From Phormidium ambiguum IAM M-71 (lineage in GTDB: Bacteria > Cyanobacteriota > Cyanobacteriia > Cyanobacteriales > Aerosakkonemataceae), in NCBI RefSeq assembly GCF_001904725.1, contig NZ_MRCE01000009.1, positions 164,660 through 228,659 of the forward strand: a stretch of 64,000 nt of DNA, read 5' to 3'. The notes under the pieces are model-generated. The model did no database searches and had not been told where the DNA came from. It was given only the letters and a program-made list of their open reading frames with translations. Every line of letters begins with the position of its first letter. Position 1 is the stretch's first letter. This document shows, piece after piece, positions 51,202-60,115 of the stretch. The translations under genes and the position numbers were made by a program.

Positions 51202-52608
51202 ATGACAGATGCTTCGATTAGGCCGGATTTAGACCAAGATGGCCAACCCCAGATGAGCTTAAGTACGCAAGGGGCGCGGAATTTAGCCTCAACCACGAAA
51301 ACACCGCCTCAGATGCAGGGTATTACTCCCAGGTGGTTGTTACAGATGTTGCCTTGGGTACAAGTCGCGGGTGGGGCTTATCGGGTTAACCGTCGTTTGA
51401 CTTATGATGTTGGGAATGGACGGGTCAGCTTTACCAATACAGGGGCCCAAGTGCGGGTTATTCCCCAATCCCTTTGTGAACTTCCTTTACTGCGTGGTTT
51501 TGAGGATATTGAGGTACTCAATGCCTTAGCAGACCGCTTTGTGCAACAAGAATTCGCGCCTGGTGAAGTAATTGTACAGGAAGGCCAACCCGCCGATCGG
51601 GTGTTATTAATTGCTCATGGTAAAGTGAGTAAGCTTAAAGCCGGAAAGTATGAGAGGGAAGCTTTACGGGATATTTTAGCTGACGGCGATTGTTTTGGTG
51701 GGGAAGCGATCGTTCTATCTCAGGAGAGATGGGAAGTTAGTCTCAGAGCAATGACTCGTTGTATTGTGTTAGTCTTACCAGTACAAGCTTTTCAAGAGTT
51801 ATTGAACCAGTCTGAGGCATTGCAAATTCAGGTCGATCGCTTTAGAGCTATAGTGAGCAAACCTCAAGATAGGTATAATCAAGCAGAAATTGCCATAGCC
51901 GCAGGTCATGAGCCGGAAACGGAGTTACCCAGAACATTTGCTAATTATGACTTGAATCCACGAGAGTATGAGTTAAGCGTCGCTCAAACCATTTTGCAGG
52001 TGAATACGCGAGTTGCTGACCTCTACAACGAACCGATGAACCAGACGGAGCAACAATTACGACTGACTATTGAAGCGCTGCGGGAACGGCAAGAATCGGA
52101 AATGTTGAATAATCCTGATTTTGGGTTGTTGCACAATGCCGATCTCAAGCAACGGATCTTTACTCGCACTGGCCCACCGACTCCCGATGATTTGGATGAA
52201 TTGCTTTCTCGGCGGCGCAAATCCCATTTTTTCCTCGCTCACCCTCGCGCGATCGCTGCTTTTAACCGAGAATGTAACCGTCGTGGAGTCTATTCCCCAA
52301 GCGTAGAGGTTAACGGCAAGATTGTACCTGCTTGGCGCAACTACCCCATTTTTCCTTGTAACAAAATTCCCATCACCAAAGAGGGTACTACTTCTATTTT
52401 AGTTATGCGGGTTGGAGAAGAAAACCAAGGAGTAATAGGTCTACATAAAACAGGTATTCCTGATGAATACCAACCCAGTTTGTCGGTGCGGTTTTTGGGA
52501 ATTGATGACAAAGCTATCATTTCCTACTTAGTGAGTGTTTACTACTCCGCCGTCGTACTGATTCCTGACGCATTGGGAATCCTTGAAAATGTAGAAATTG
52601 GTCTGTGA
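51202..52608 (+). CDS. Family 2B encapsulin shell protein 2, paralogue of the preceding gene
   Basis: 468 residues, aligning end to end with the upstream shell protein. N-arm [30 protein letters not shown]; cNMP domain about 98-220 with [20 protein letters not shown]; shell core [66 protein letters not shown]. The otherwise conserved IVWKEPS segment is replaced by SRRRKSH, a local change that could alter subunit contacts or the pore. Two paralogous shells suggest a mixed, two-component capsid. Weak Shine-Dalgarno; co-transcription with geoA is likely from the 103-nt gap. Confidence 0.9.
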   Translation: MTDASIRPDLDQDGQPQMSLSTQGARNLASTTKTPPQMQGITPRWLLQMLPWVQVAGGAYRVNRRLTYDVGNGRVSFTNTGAQVRVIPQSLCELPLLRGFEDIEVLNALADRFVQQEFAPGEVIVQEGQPADRVLLIAHGKVSKLKAGKYEREALRDILADGDCFGGEAIVLSQERWEVSLRAMTRCIVLVLPVQAFQELLNQSEALQIQVDRFRAIVSKPQDRYNQAEIAIAAGHEPETELPRTFANYDLNPREYELSVAQTILQVNTRVADLYNEPMNQTEQQLRLTIEALRERQESEMLNNPDFGLLHNADLKQRIFTRTGPPTPDDLDELLSRRRKSHFFLAHPRAIAAFNRECNRRGVYSPSVEVNGKIVPAWRNYPIFPCNKIPITKEGTTSILVMRVGEENQGVIGLHKTGIPDEYQPSLSVRFLGIDDKAIISYLVSVYYSAVVLIPDALGILENVEIGL

Positions 52609-52942
52609 ATTAAATTTCTGGTAGTGGTAGTTATAGCTACTTGTAAACATAAACAGTCCGACTGTTGTTGTTTGGTTGAGATATACACAAAAGCCTGCAT
52701 CTGGGTAAAAATTTCCCATCAGTTCTACTCCCAAGATAGGGGGTGGGGAGAAAAAACTGATGGGTTATTTCTGCTGCGTTGTACTAGTTATTGTTGCCAA
52801 GGAAACTACTGATATCGGGACAAAAGAATGCGATCGCTTTTTCTTCGGTAGTTTTTACCTCCCAGAATCTTCTTTTTCACGATCGCTATCTGTTCCAAAA
52901 ATTACTAAACTGAAAACAGTTTAATTTTTGGTTAAGTAAACA
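52609..52942. other. Intergenic region, 334 nt, after the geosmin-encapsulin genes
   Basis: No gene is supported. It contains the candidate operon terminator at 52715-52770 and one HIP1 site near 52831. The remainder holds the leader of the MgtC gene. Confidence 0.5.
52715..52770 (+). terminator. Candidate terminator of the geosmin-encapsulin operon
   Basis: CCCATCAGTT at 52715-52724 pairs with AACTGATGGG at 52755-52764, with an inner CTCCC/GGGGAG pairing in the loop, followed by TTATTTC. It lies 107 nt after the second shell gene. Confidence 0.5.
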
Positions 52943-53395
52943 TTGGTCAGTACTTTCTCCCTCGCACCTGATGATTGGTTTGGTTTGTTTGCCCGGTTAT
53001 TACTAGCTTTATTCCTGGGTGGAGTAATTGGCTGGGAACGCGAAATCAAACGTAAACCAGCTGGCTTGAGAACTCATATATTAGTCAGTTTTGCTGCGGC
53101 TTTGTTTGTCATGATTCCGCTGGTTTTGGGAGCAGTCAACGATGGCAACAGTGTTTCTAGAGTCATTCAAGGGGTAACAGCTGGTGTTGGTTTTTTGGGT
53201 GCGGGAGAAATATTCACATCTGCTGGCAAGCAATCTGATTCAATTAGAGTACGGGGATTGACCTCCGCAGCAGCAATTTGGGCTTCCGCAGCTTTGGGCG
53301 TTACTGCTGGCTGTGGCTTATGGCAGTTAGGCTTAATGAGTGCGTTTTTGTGCTTTGTGGTGTTAAGAGTGTTGAAAAAAATTGAAATAAACTAG
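52943..53395 (+). CDS. MgtC/SapB family membrane protein
   Basis: 150 residues with four membrane helices. The signature is GGVIGWEREIKRKPAGLRTHILVSFAAALF, with an invariant Arg/Glu pair, then GVTAGVGFLGAGEI. It starts at TTG 52943. MgtC proteins affect Mg homeostasis and ATP synthase in other bacteria; the role in cyanobacteria is unclear. It is not obviously linked to the geosmin genes. Confidence 0.9.
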   Translation: MVSTFSLAPDDWFGLFARLLLALFLGGVIGWEREIKRKPAGLRTHILVSFAAALFVMIPLVLGAVNDGNSVSRVIQGVTAGVGFLGAGEIFTSAGKQSDSIRVRGLTSAAAIWASAALGVTAGCGLWQLGLMSAFLCFVVLRVLKKIEIN

Positions 53396-53404
53396 TGTTT
53401 TAGC

Positions 53405-53638
53405 TTAAGCGATGCTTTGCCATGCTTGGGCAACAACTTCTTTCAACCAACGCCGCTGCTGCATATCCAATAAGCTATCGTCGGCTAAAACTTCCTCGGT
53501 GAGTTGTTCTAAGGATTTACCTTCCAATCGGGAAATTTGAATTACTCCAGCGATCGCAGCTGCAATTAATTCTTCATCTACACTTTTTTGTTGTAAAGCT
53601 ACTACCTCTTCGGGGTTAGCTGGAATGGGATAATTCAT
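53405..53638 (-). CDS. Small conserved hypothetical protein
   Basis: 77 residues, acidic and helical (NPEEVVALQQKSVDEELIAAAIAGVIQISRLEGKSLEQLTEEVL, then LLDMQQRRWLKEVVAQAWQ). No family recognised. The frame lies between the MgtC gene (convergent) and a divergent CruA/CruP gene, and HIP1 and ordinary codon use fit a real gene. No function assigned. Confidence 0.65.
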   Translation of the reverse strand: MNYPIPANPEEVVALQQKSVDEELIAAAIAGVIQISRLEGKSLEQLTEEVLADDSLLDMQQRRWLKEVVAQAWQSIA

Positions 53639-53788
53639 AGCTAGTTAATTAAGTTATCTCCGTAAAGATTTACAAAAATGAGAGAATTGTAAAGATTTTT
53701 AAATCGATATTAAGTATCGGTTATTATATCGCACTTTCCGTGCCTGTCAACACCATCTCGTTACTTAGCTTTATTGACCTTACTGAGC

Positions 53789-55873
53789 ATGAAAGAAATC
53801 CTTTATTTAGAAGTTCCCACCCCCCATACAGATGTAGTTCGCACTTGGTTACAACAGGAGTTTCAGCCCAGTTGGGGTGAAAAAGCGATCGCACCAGATG
53901 GCTTTTACCTGAGATGTCCTAATACTACAAGTAATACGACAAACATTCCAGAGACAGATTTTCAGCTTTCGGCTTTTGTCTTTTCAGTACAACGATCGAC
54001 ATATTTAAAGGTATTCCGTTGGGGAGATCGACCTATTCCGCAAGAAAGACAAATTCTGCATCAATTAACCGCGCAAATCAGAAAGCAATTTCCCAACCAA
54101 TATCCCGAACCACCTGCGATCGACCTTTCTCAGCAATCAATTTTCGACGCACTCGCCCCTCACTACCCCCTAACCGTGCGTTACTTTCAGAAAATGCCCA
54201 ACGGCGAATCCGACTTAAAACGTGCTTACTGGTGGGAAAAGCGTTGGCGCGAAGGCGTGCGAAATCCTCAGCAACCCCAGCAAGTAATTTTTGAGTCAGC
54301 AACTCAAGCACAAAACCACGAAACCACCCCAAAATATGACCTAATTTATATCGGTGGTGCATTGGGAGTAATTCACGCCGCAGTCATGGCGCAATTAGGT
54401 TATCGAGTATTATTAATAGAACGTTTACCTTTTGGCAGAATGAATCGGGAATGGAACATTTCCCGCATGGAATTTCAAAGTTTAATTGACTTAGGCTTGT
54501 TTACTCCCGCCGAATTTGAAAGTGTAATTGCCCGGGAATATATTGATGGATTTAGCAAATTTTTCGATGGCAATAATCCACCACATTTAAAAGCACCAGT
54601 TTTACACACCCCAACTGTATTAAATATTGCGGTAAATTCAGATAAATTACTGCGTTTATGTGGGGAAAAACTCAAAGCATTAGGAGGAGAAATTTGGGAT
54701 GAAACCGAATTTCTGCGGGCTGATATTAGCGATCGACAAGTAACTGTGCAATTAACCCATTTACCTAGCCAAACGGATAAACAAGCAACTGGAAGGTTGT
54801 TAGTTGATGCAATGGGTACAGCTTCTCCGATCGCTTGGCAATTAAATAAAGGTCGGGCTTTTGATAGTGTTTGTCCGACAGTTGGGGCAGTATTAAGTGG
54901 GATATCGCCAGAAGTTTGGGATTCAGAATATGGTGATGTTTTATTGAGTCATGGAGATATTTCTCGTGGTCGTCAGTTAATTTGGGAATTGTTTCCCGCA
55001 GAAGACGATGAACTGACAATTTATTTGTTTCATTACCATCAAGTACACCCAGAAAATCCCGGTTCTTTGTTGGAAATGTACGAAGACTTTTTTACTATTT
55101 TGCCGGAATATCGTCGTTGCGATCTAGATAAATTAGTTTGGAAAAAGCCAACTTTTGGTTATATTCCGGGGCATTTTAGCGTGGGAAGTAGCGATCGCAC
55201 AGTGGCGTTCGATCGACTAATTGCGATCGGTGACGCAGCATCCTTACAATCACCCTTAGTTTTTACCGGATTTGGTTCTTTAGTGCGTAACCTTTCCCGC
55301 TTAACAGAACTATTAGATACCGCCTTAAAACACGACCTACTCAAAGCCAAACACTTAAACCAAATTCGCGCTTACCAAAGTAATATTGCCGTCACCTGGC
55401 TATTTTCTAAAGGCATGATGGTTCCCACAGGCAAATACTTGCCACCCCAAAGAATCAACTCCATGTTGAACACTTTCTTTGGAATCTTAGCCGCCGAACC
55501 ACAAAATGTCTCCGAAACTTTCATCAAAGACAGATTTGATTGGTTAACCTTCAATCGACTAGCATTAATAGCAGCAAAAATTAACCCTGCTTTATTACTT
55601 TGGATTTGGGAACTTGCTGGCGCAAAAGATATTTTTCGCTGGTTAGGTAGTTACCTAACTTTTACCGTTCATGCTTTAATTAGTTGGCTATTATCTGGTT
55701 GGTTTCCTAACTGGTTACGCAATCAACAACCTTGGTTAGAGAAGCGTTATCCCGCACTTTGGTTATGGTTACTCAGCCAAAGTTACGCCTTCACAACAGG
55801 CATGGGAAAACCAAAACATCAGAGTTTTCAACTGTCAGCATACCCAACTAAAAATCTAGAAATACAACATTAA
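53789..55873 (+). CDS. CruA/CruP-type lycopene cyclase family FAD-dependent oxidoreductase
   Basis: 694 residues from ATG 53789; an in-frame TTG at 53774 adds five. An N-terminal region of about 180 residues precedes the flavin fold, as in the CruA/CruP family. The nucleotide-binding motif is YDLIYIGGALGVIHAAVMAQLGYRVLLIER (G189-G193), then the FAD-site RLIAIGDAASLQSPLVFTGFG. A hydrophobic C-terminal segment (about 600-665) may sit in the membrane. CruA is a lycopene cyclase, while CruP is linked to stress-related carotenoid functions; I cannot separate them without an alignment. Confidence 0.82.
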   Translation: MKEILYLEVPTPHTDVVRTWLQQEFQPSWGEKAIAPDGFYLRCPNTTSNTTNIPETDFQLSAFVFSVQRSTYLKVFRWGDRPIPQERQILHQLTAQIRKQFPNQYPEPPAIDLSQQSIFDALAPHYPLTVRYFQKMPNGESDLKRAYWWEKRWREGVRNPQQPQQVIFESATQAQNHETTPKYDLIYIGGALGVIHAAVMAQLGYRVLLIERLPFGRMNREWNISRMEFQSLIDLGLFTPAEFESVIAREYIDGFSKFFDGNNPPHLKAPVLHTPTVLNIAVNSDKLLRLCGEKLKALGGEIWDETEFLRADISDRQVTVQLTHLPSQTDKQATGRLLVDAMGTASPIAWQLNKGRAFDSVCPTVGAVLSGISPEVWDSEYGDVLLSHGDISRGRQLIWELFPAEDDELTIYLFHYHQVHPENPGSLLEMYEDFFTILPEYRRCDLDKLVWKKPTFGYIPGHFSVGSSDRTVAFDRLIAIGDAASLQSPLVFTGFGSLVRNLSRLTELLDTALKHDLLKAKHLNQIRAYQSNIAVTWLFSKGMMVPTGKYLPPQRINSMLNTFFGILAAEPQNVSETFIKDRFDWLTFNRLALIAAKINPALLLWIWELAGAKDIFRWLGSYLTFTVHALISWLLSGWFPNWLRNQQPWLEKRYPALWLWLLSQSYAFTTGMGKPKHQSFQLSAYPTKNLEIQH

Positions 55874-55900
55874 CTAAACCTCAAATCTTTCATCAAAGCT

Positions 55901-55948
55901 CGTTCCCAGCTTTAACCTGGGAACGAAAAATAGAGGTTCTGCCTCTCG
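55901..55948. repeat. Dispersed cyanobacterial palindrome CGTTCCCAG / CTGGGAACG plus AGAGG / CCTCT
   Basis: Two adjacent small stem-loops: CGTTCCCAG (55901-55909) with CTGGGAACG (55917-55925), then AGAGG/CCTCT around TTCTG (55932-55946). The first is followed by AAAAATAG. The paired GGGAACG and GAGGTTCTGCCTC strings are typical of repeats in cyanobacterial spacers. It could terminate the cyclase transcript. Confidence 0.6.
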
Positions 55949-56061
55949 TTTCAGCTAAAAATTATCTAATTATTGCTTTACTTTCATTTTTTTCTCAGCT
56001 TATTTTCAGCTTGGCAAATCATCATGCAAATTAATCAAAGGTTTATTCAGAGGGTTGCCAA

Positions 56062-56541
56062 ATGAAAAGCTTAATTCATCACAGTTTATCAGCATTATTA
56101 TTTGCTACTACAACTGTTGTTACTCCCATAATGATTCCCGCAGCACAAGCTCAAATGGTATTTAAGTTTAATGCGCCTGTAATTACTGATTCAGGAGTTT
56201 TAGGTAGTAGCCATTTTATTAGAATCGCCGTTTTAGGAATGTCTTTGGAAGATTTAATGATTTCTCTACCCATTCAAATGCAAGCTTTTCAAGGTGTGAA
56301 AATTACCGATCGCACAGGTAAAGAAATTCCGGCAAATATTGCAATGAATGAAAAGAATATCACTATTACTTTTGCTCAACCAGTGACTCCTGAAACTAAT
56401 TTAACAGTGGAGTTAACTGGAGTACGAATGGTTCCGGGAACTGAAACAACTTTACTTTATGGGGTAACTGCACAACGAGAAGGAATACGGGGAGAAATTC
56501 CTGTGGGAACGGCAATTGTTAATATTCCCGATCGAGGATAA
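56062..56541 (+). CDS. DUF2808 secreted protein
   Basis: 159 residues with a Sec signal peptide (HHSLSALLFATTTVVTPIMIPAAQAQ, cleavage about residue 30). The mature beta-rich domain (MVFKFNAPVITDS, GVKITDRTGKEIPA, NLTVELTGVRM, YGVTAQREGIRGEIPVGTAIVNIPDRG) matches DUF2808, a family of exported cyanobacterial proteins of unknown role. Standalone gene, with no operon partner in view. Confidence 0.85.
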   Translation: MKSLIHHSLSALLFATTTVVTPIMIPAAQAQMVFKFNAPVITDSGVLGSSHFIRIAVLGMSLEDLMISLPIQMQAFQGVKITDRTGKEIPANIAMNEKNITITFAQPVTPETNLTVELTGVRMVPGTETTLLYGVTAQREGIRGEIPVGTAIVNIPDRG

Positions 56542-56636
56542 CCATGAAAAATAATTGGGAAATGGTCGCTAATTTTTGCGTAATAACCTTCTTGAAAAAA
56601 GGTGAAATCCAAAATTTCTCCATTTCCCATTATAAT

Positions 56637-58244
56637 TTATTGAGTTTGGCTGGGTCGAGGAAAGGTAGGCAAATCAACAGCAGCTAATGATGCAATTTTC
56701 TTGGGTGTACGCTGTGGATAAACTATAGGAGATGGCGAGCCAAGGTAAGGTTTAGAATCAATTTCCTCATTGTTAACAGGGACTAAATTCACCTCATTTG
56801 TGGGTGTTGCGGAAACTAATTCGGCTTCCTTAACTGGAAATTCTTCCTTATTTATGGATGATAAATTAGATGATTGAGGAATCACAAAAGTTTCCTGCGG
56901 CGTAACATTGACTGTTGTACCTTGAGTGAGTCTTTCTAATTCTTGCCACATAGCTTCTTCTGCTGCACCAAAATTTGCCGGGGGTTTATCAGTTGCTTCT
57001 GTTGATAAGTCTGCGGCTAAATTAGGATCGGATTTGGCTATTTCTAAAAATGGATTGCTCCAAGATTCGGCGTTTGGTTCTAACCGAGGTAGTGGTTTAC
57101 CAAAGTCTGGTAATATTAAGTTTTTACTAGTTTCTTCGTTTGATTTTTCGCTAGTATTTTCTGATGCAGATGACCAAGGTTTAATTGGTTGAGGTTTGAG
57201 TAACAGTTGTACGGCTTCAGAAATGTTTTGCGGATTGTTTTGATTTTCCGAAGAGTTTAACAGGTTACTAATTTCAGCGTTAATTTCTTTGATGGTTGGG
57301 ATATCCAGGCATTTGTCTAATGCTGCTTTAAATTGCAAAGTATAACGCTGTTGACGTTGCAAACGGTCTTGTAGTTCTTGGCGGGTAGTGTCTGTTTGCA
57401 AAAGTATTTGGGATTGTTCGTTATAACGTTGTTGAATAAAGGCGCATTGACGTTCTAATTCTGCAACTCGTTCTTGACTACTTTGCAGTTGTTGATTTAA
57501 AGTTTCAATCAAAATTTGCTGCCGTTGGGCAACTTGGTGAGAAGATTCTAATTCTCGGAATAAGCGAGTTAATTGTTCTTGAGTGGTAGTTAGTTCTTTG
57601 GATTGTTCCGCAAGTTTGGTTTCTGCGATTTGCGATCGCTTTATTTGCGATTCCAATGCTCGATTACATTCATCTAATAGTCTCTCTAAATCCTGAACAT
57701 GAGACAGTAAATCATTGTTTTGTTGTTGCAGTGCTTCGCTTAAATTTACTAATTCTAAAACATCAAAATCACTTGTTCCTGTATCAGATATTTCCGAATT
57801 ATCATTAGCCAACTCAGATGTTTCACTGCTTTCACTAACACTAGAATAAATTTCCCCCTCAGAAGTAGTATTTACTGGCTCAAATCCCAGTAATTCTTCT
57901 AAGTTAATATCAAACAAATTGCTTTCTTCGTCTTCTTCTGTTTCTGAGGTTGGTTCTCTAGAGGTATCAAACCGTAATCCACCAGCATCACCAATAAAGG
58001 AAATCTTTTGCGGTTCTTCTGCTGCTAATTTAGTTACAGGTGGTGTTTCCTCAGAAATTTCTGGCTCGGAAGTGCTAGGCTGTGCGGCACTCTGTTTCTG
58101 AATTACAAAAGATATCTCTGGTTGATTTGGTTCGTTTTGTGCGCCTAAATCTGCAACCGACTTCAGAGTATTGGATTCAGTCTCGTTAGAGGAATTAGTC
58201 GGTTCTGGTATGGGATTATCAAAGGGGTTTTGGGGTTCACTCAT
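56637..58244 (-). CDS. Coiled-coil protein with disordered Ser/Glu-rich ends
   Basis: 535 residues, no domain recognised. Residues 1-165 are acidic and Ser/Thr/Pro-rich. Residues 170-310 form a long coiled coil (heptad-like LSHVQDLERLLDECNRALESQIKRSQIAETKLAEQSKELT and onwards, QQRYNEQSQILLQ). Residues 345-535 are Pro/Asn-rich, ending VDLPTFPRPSQTQ. No signal peptide. A structural or scaffold role is a guess. Confidence 0.75.
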   Translation of the reverse strand: MSEPQNPFDNPIPEPTNSSNETESNTLKSVADLGAQNEPNQPEISFVIQKQSAAQPSTSEPEISEETPPVTKLAAEEPQKISFIGDAGGLRFDTSREPTSETEEDEESNLFDINLEELLGFEPVNTTSEGEIYSSVSESSETSELANDNSEISDTGTSDFDVLELVNLSEALQQQNNDLLSHVQDLERLLDECNRALESQIKRSQIAETKLAEQSKELTTTQEQLTRLFRELESSHQVAQRQQILIETLNQQLQSSQERVAELERQCAFIQQRYNEQSQILLQTDTTRQELQDRLQRQQRYTLQFKAALDKCLDIPTIKEINAEISNLLNSSENQNNPQNISEAVQLLLKPQPIKPWSSASENTSEKSNEETSKNLILPDFGKPLPRLEPNAESWSNPFLEIAKSDPNLAADLSTEATDKPPANFGAAEEAMWQELERLTQGTTVNVTPQETFVIPQSSNLSSINKEEFPVKEAELVSATPTNEVNLVPVNNEEIDSKPYLGSPSPIVYPQRTPKKIASLAAVDLPTFPRPSQTQ

Positions 58245-58491
58245 GGCTCTAGTTCAAAAGAGTTACGAATCCTAAATGCGTGGAAGAAGGCAGAACACAG
58301 ACGGTAGAAAGAAAGGTTATCTCTGTCATGCTGCACTAGCCGTCGCATTGTGAATAGCCTATCTTAGATCGGATGATTATTCTAGTGCGGCGTAGCAAAA
58401 ATAATTAAGCAGTTAAAAGTTGCATAAAAAAGCTTTATTTTTTCCTGTCTTCTCCCTTCTTACACTAATTTTTTAGCAAGATTTTGACATT
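58245..58491. other. Spacer between two minus-strand genes, 247 nt
   Basis: No frame, tRNA or clear terminator. A short GAAGAAGGCAGAACACAGACGG stretch near 58282 resembles a decayed heptamer repeat. Confidence 0.4.
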
Positions 58492-59544
58492 TTAACTAGT
58501 TGCTAAAGTTTGATTTAACAATTCCTGATGAATTAATGCTCGGTCTACTAATGACTGAATCTGTGCTGGAGATAGGCTATCACCATTAGCATAGCAGTCT
58601 AACCAAGTTTGGGTAATTAATTTCGGATCGTCAGGGATTTCTGTTAATTCCCATCCGGGAATTGATAATTCTTGCATTAGTTGACTAACTTTTGGGTCAT
58701 AACTAAGGGCGAAACAACGGCATTCGTGGGCTGCGGCCATAATCAGGCTATGGTAACGCATTCCGATCGCCATTTCTACTCCTTGAAATAAGCCTTTTAA
58801 TTCTCTGGGATTGTTGAGGATCAAAATTTTACTAGCGCCTGGTAGCTGTGGTTGAATTGATTTGGCGATCGCTAAATCTTTTGATTTCTGAAATGGTACT
58901 AGTAAAATAAAAGTCTGCGTAGCTTTTTGAAAGTCAATTAAAGCTTTAGTTAAGTTAGCAATTCTTTCTGGTGTAAGTTGGGGATGTTGGCGCAAATTTA
59001 CCGCGACTCTTGGGGCTGGTAAATCCCAAAGTCCTTTCACTGGTAAGCTGTCTAATGCCCATACGGGATCTGGTGCTAAACAACAAGGAATTTCCCAGTT
59101 TAATAGTAGGTTAGCCGAAGCGCGATCGCGCACGCTCACTAATTCACATTTCGTAAAAACTTGTTTGGCAATTTCCCGAATTATTGGACGTTCCAAAGGC
59201 CCGATTCCTTGCGCCCAAGCAATTGTTTTTAACCCAAATTGTTTGGCTAATCCCATCAATCCAGCATAATACATTGGACTAGCAAAACTAGTCACATCTT
59301 GCATCAAACTTCCACCACCCCACATAAAAACATCAGCACTGCGAATCACTTTAAAGACTTGCCAAGCTGACTTGCGATCGTAACTTTCTACCTGATAACG
59401 TTCTTTCGTTTCTCGCGGATTTCCCGAAAGCACCAAAGGTTTCACATTTGGGGGCAACATTTGTAATAACGAAGCTAACAAAGCTTCATCCCCTGCATTC
59501 CCTTCGCCATAATACCCACACAATACTGCTTTAATTTGCCCCAT
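58492..59544 (-). CDS. csaB: Polysaccharide pyruvyl transferase CsaB
   Basis: 350 residues. CsaB adds pyruvyl ketals to cell-wall polysaccharide, which anchors S-layer-homology proteins in Gram-positives and probably in cyanobacteria. N-terminal GYYGEGNAGDEALLASLL and internal FMWGGGSLMQDVTS, WAQGIGPL, RQHPQLTPERIANL and AIGMRYHSLIMAAAHE are family motifs. The last block holds the conserved His. It lies divergently from the large RTX-like gene, whose product could be attached to the cell surface; that link is speculative. Confidence 0.92.
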   Translation of the reverse strand: MGQIKAVLCGYYGEGNAGDEALLASLLQMLPPNVKPLVLSGNPRETKERYQVESYDRKSAWQVFKVIRSADVFMWGGGSLMQDVTSFASPMYYAGLMGLAKQFGLKTIAWAQGIGPLERPIIREIAKQVFTKCELVSVRDRASANLLLNWEIPCCLAPDPVWALDSLPVKGLWDLPAPRVAVNLRQHPQLTPERIANLTKALIDFQKATQTFILLVPFQKSKDLAIAKSIQPQLPGASKILILNNPRELKGLFQGVEMAIGMRYHSLIMAAAHECRCFALSYDPKVSQLMQELSIPGWELTEIPDDPKLITQTWLDCYANGDSLSPAQIQSLVDRALIHQELLNQTLATS

Positions 59545-60115
59545 AGTGTTTCACTAAATTTTCGCTATATCAGTTTACGGTATTCTCTGCTCGTTTCTTT
59601 TGAAAAATTTAATTATATGAATAAAATGAATAAATTAACTTTTTTAGAAACAAATATATGTAACTATTATTGCCTTAATCCCTAAAACATCTATAATACC
59701 TTTTTTATACTACTTAGCGAAAAAATAATCGACAAGCTGCTTTCTGCATAGATCAGTCTTTAGTCAATTCAAAACAAATGTTATATTTGGTTACTTGTAT
59801 CTAAGTAAATATTTACTCATTAAACACATTTAAAGAACTGTGTATAATCCGATCGTTTTCATCTAAATCAGCAACAAAAGTTTAGCAATATAACATTTAC
59901 AGTTGCCCAAAAATTTCTTAAATTAGTTAAGAAGTAAAAAAATACTAGATTCCTTAGAGCAGATTCGGGCTGAAATTTATTTGGTAATAAATACCTAATA
60001 AATATTTATAGCATTGAACAGTAAAAAAAATCGTTGCCCCTATAAACTTTGCTCAGGAATAAATACTTAAAACTATTGAGCAACGTTAAACGATTTAGTA
60101 ATGAAGAGGTAAAGT
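59545..60115. promoter_or_regulatory. Long divergent intergenic region, 571 nt
   Basis: Very AT-rich spacer between csaB (minus) and the cupin/RTX gene (plus). It has an AGTAAATATTTACT palindrome near 59810 and AGAGG about 7 nt before the ATG at 60116. No frame or RNA gene seen. It probably carries both promoters. Confidence 0.5.

Noticed and set aside
49689..52608. Two Crp/Fnr-type cyclic-AMP transcription regulators downstream of geosmin synthase
   Set aside because: Only a cNMP-binding domain is present and there is no HTH. The flanking sequence matches the Family 2 encapsulin shell throughout.
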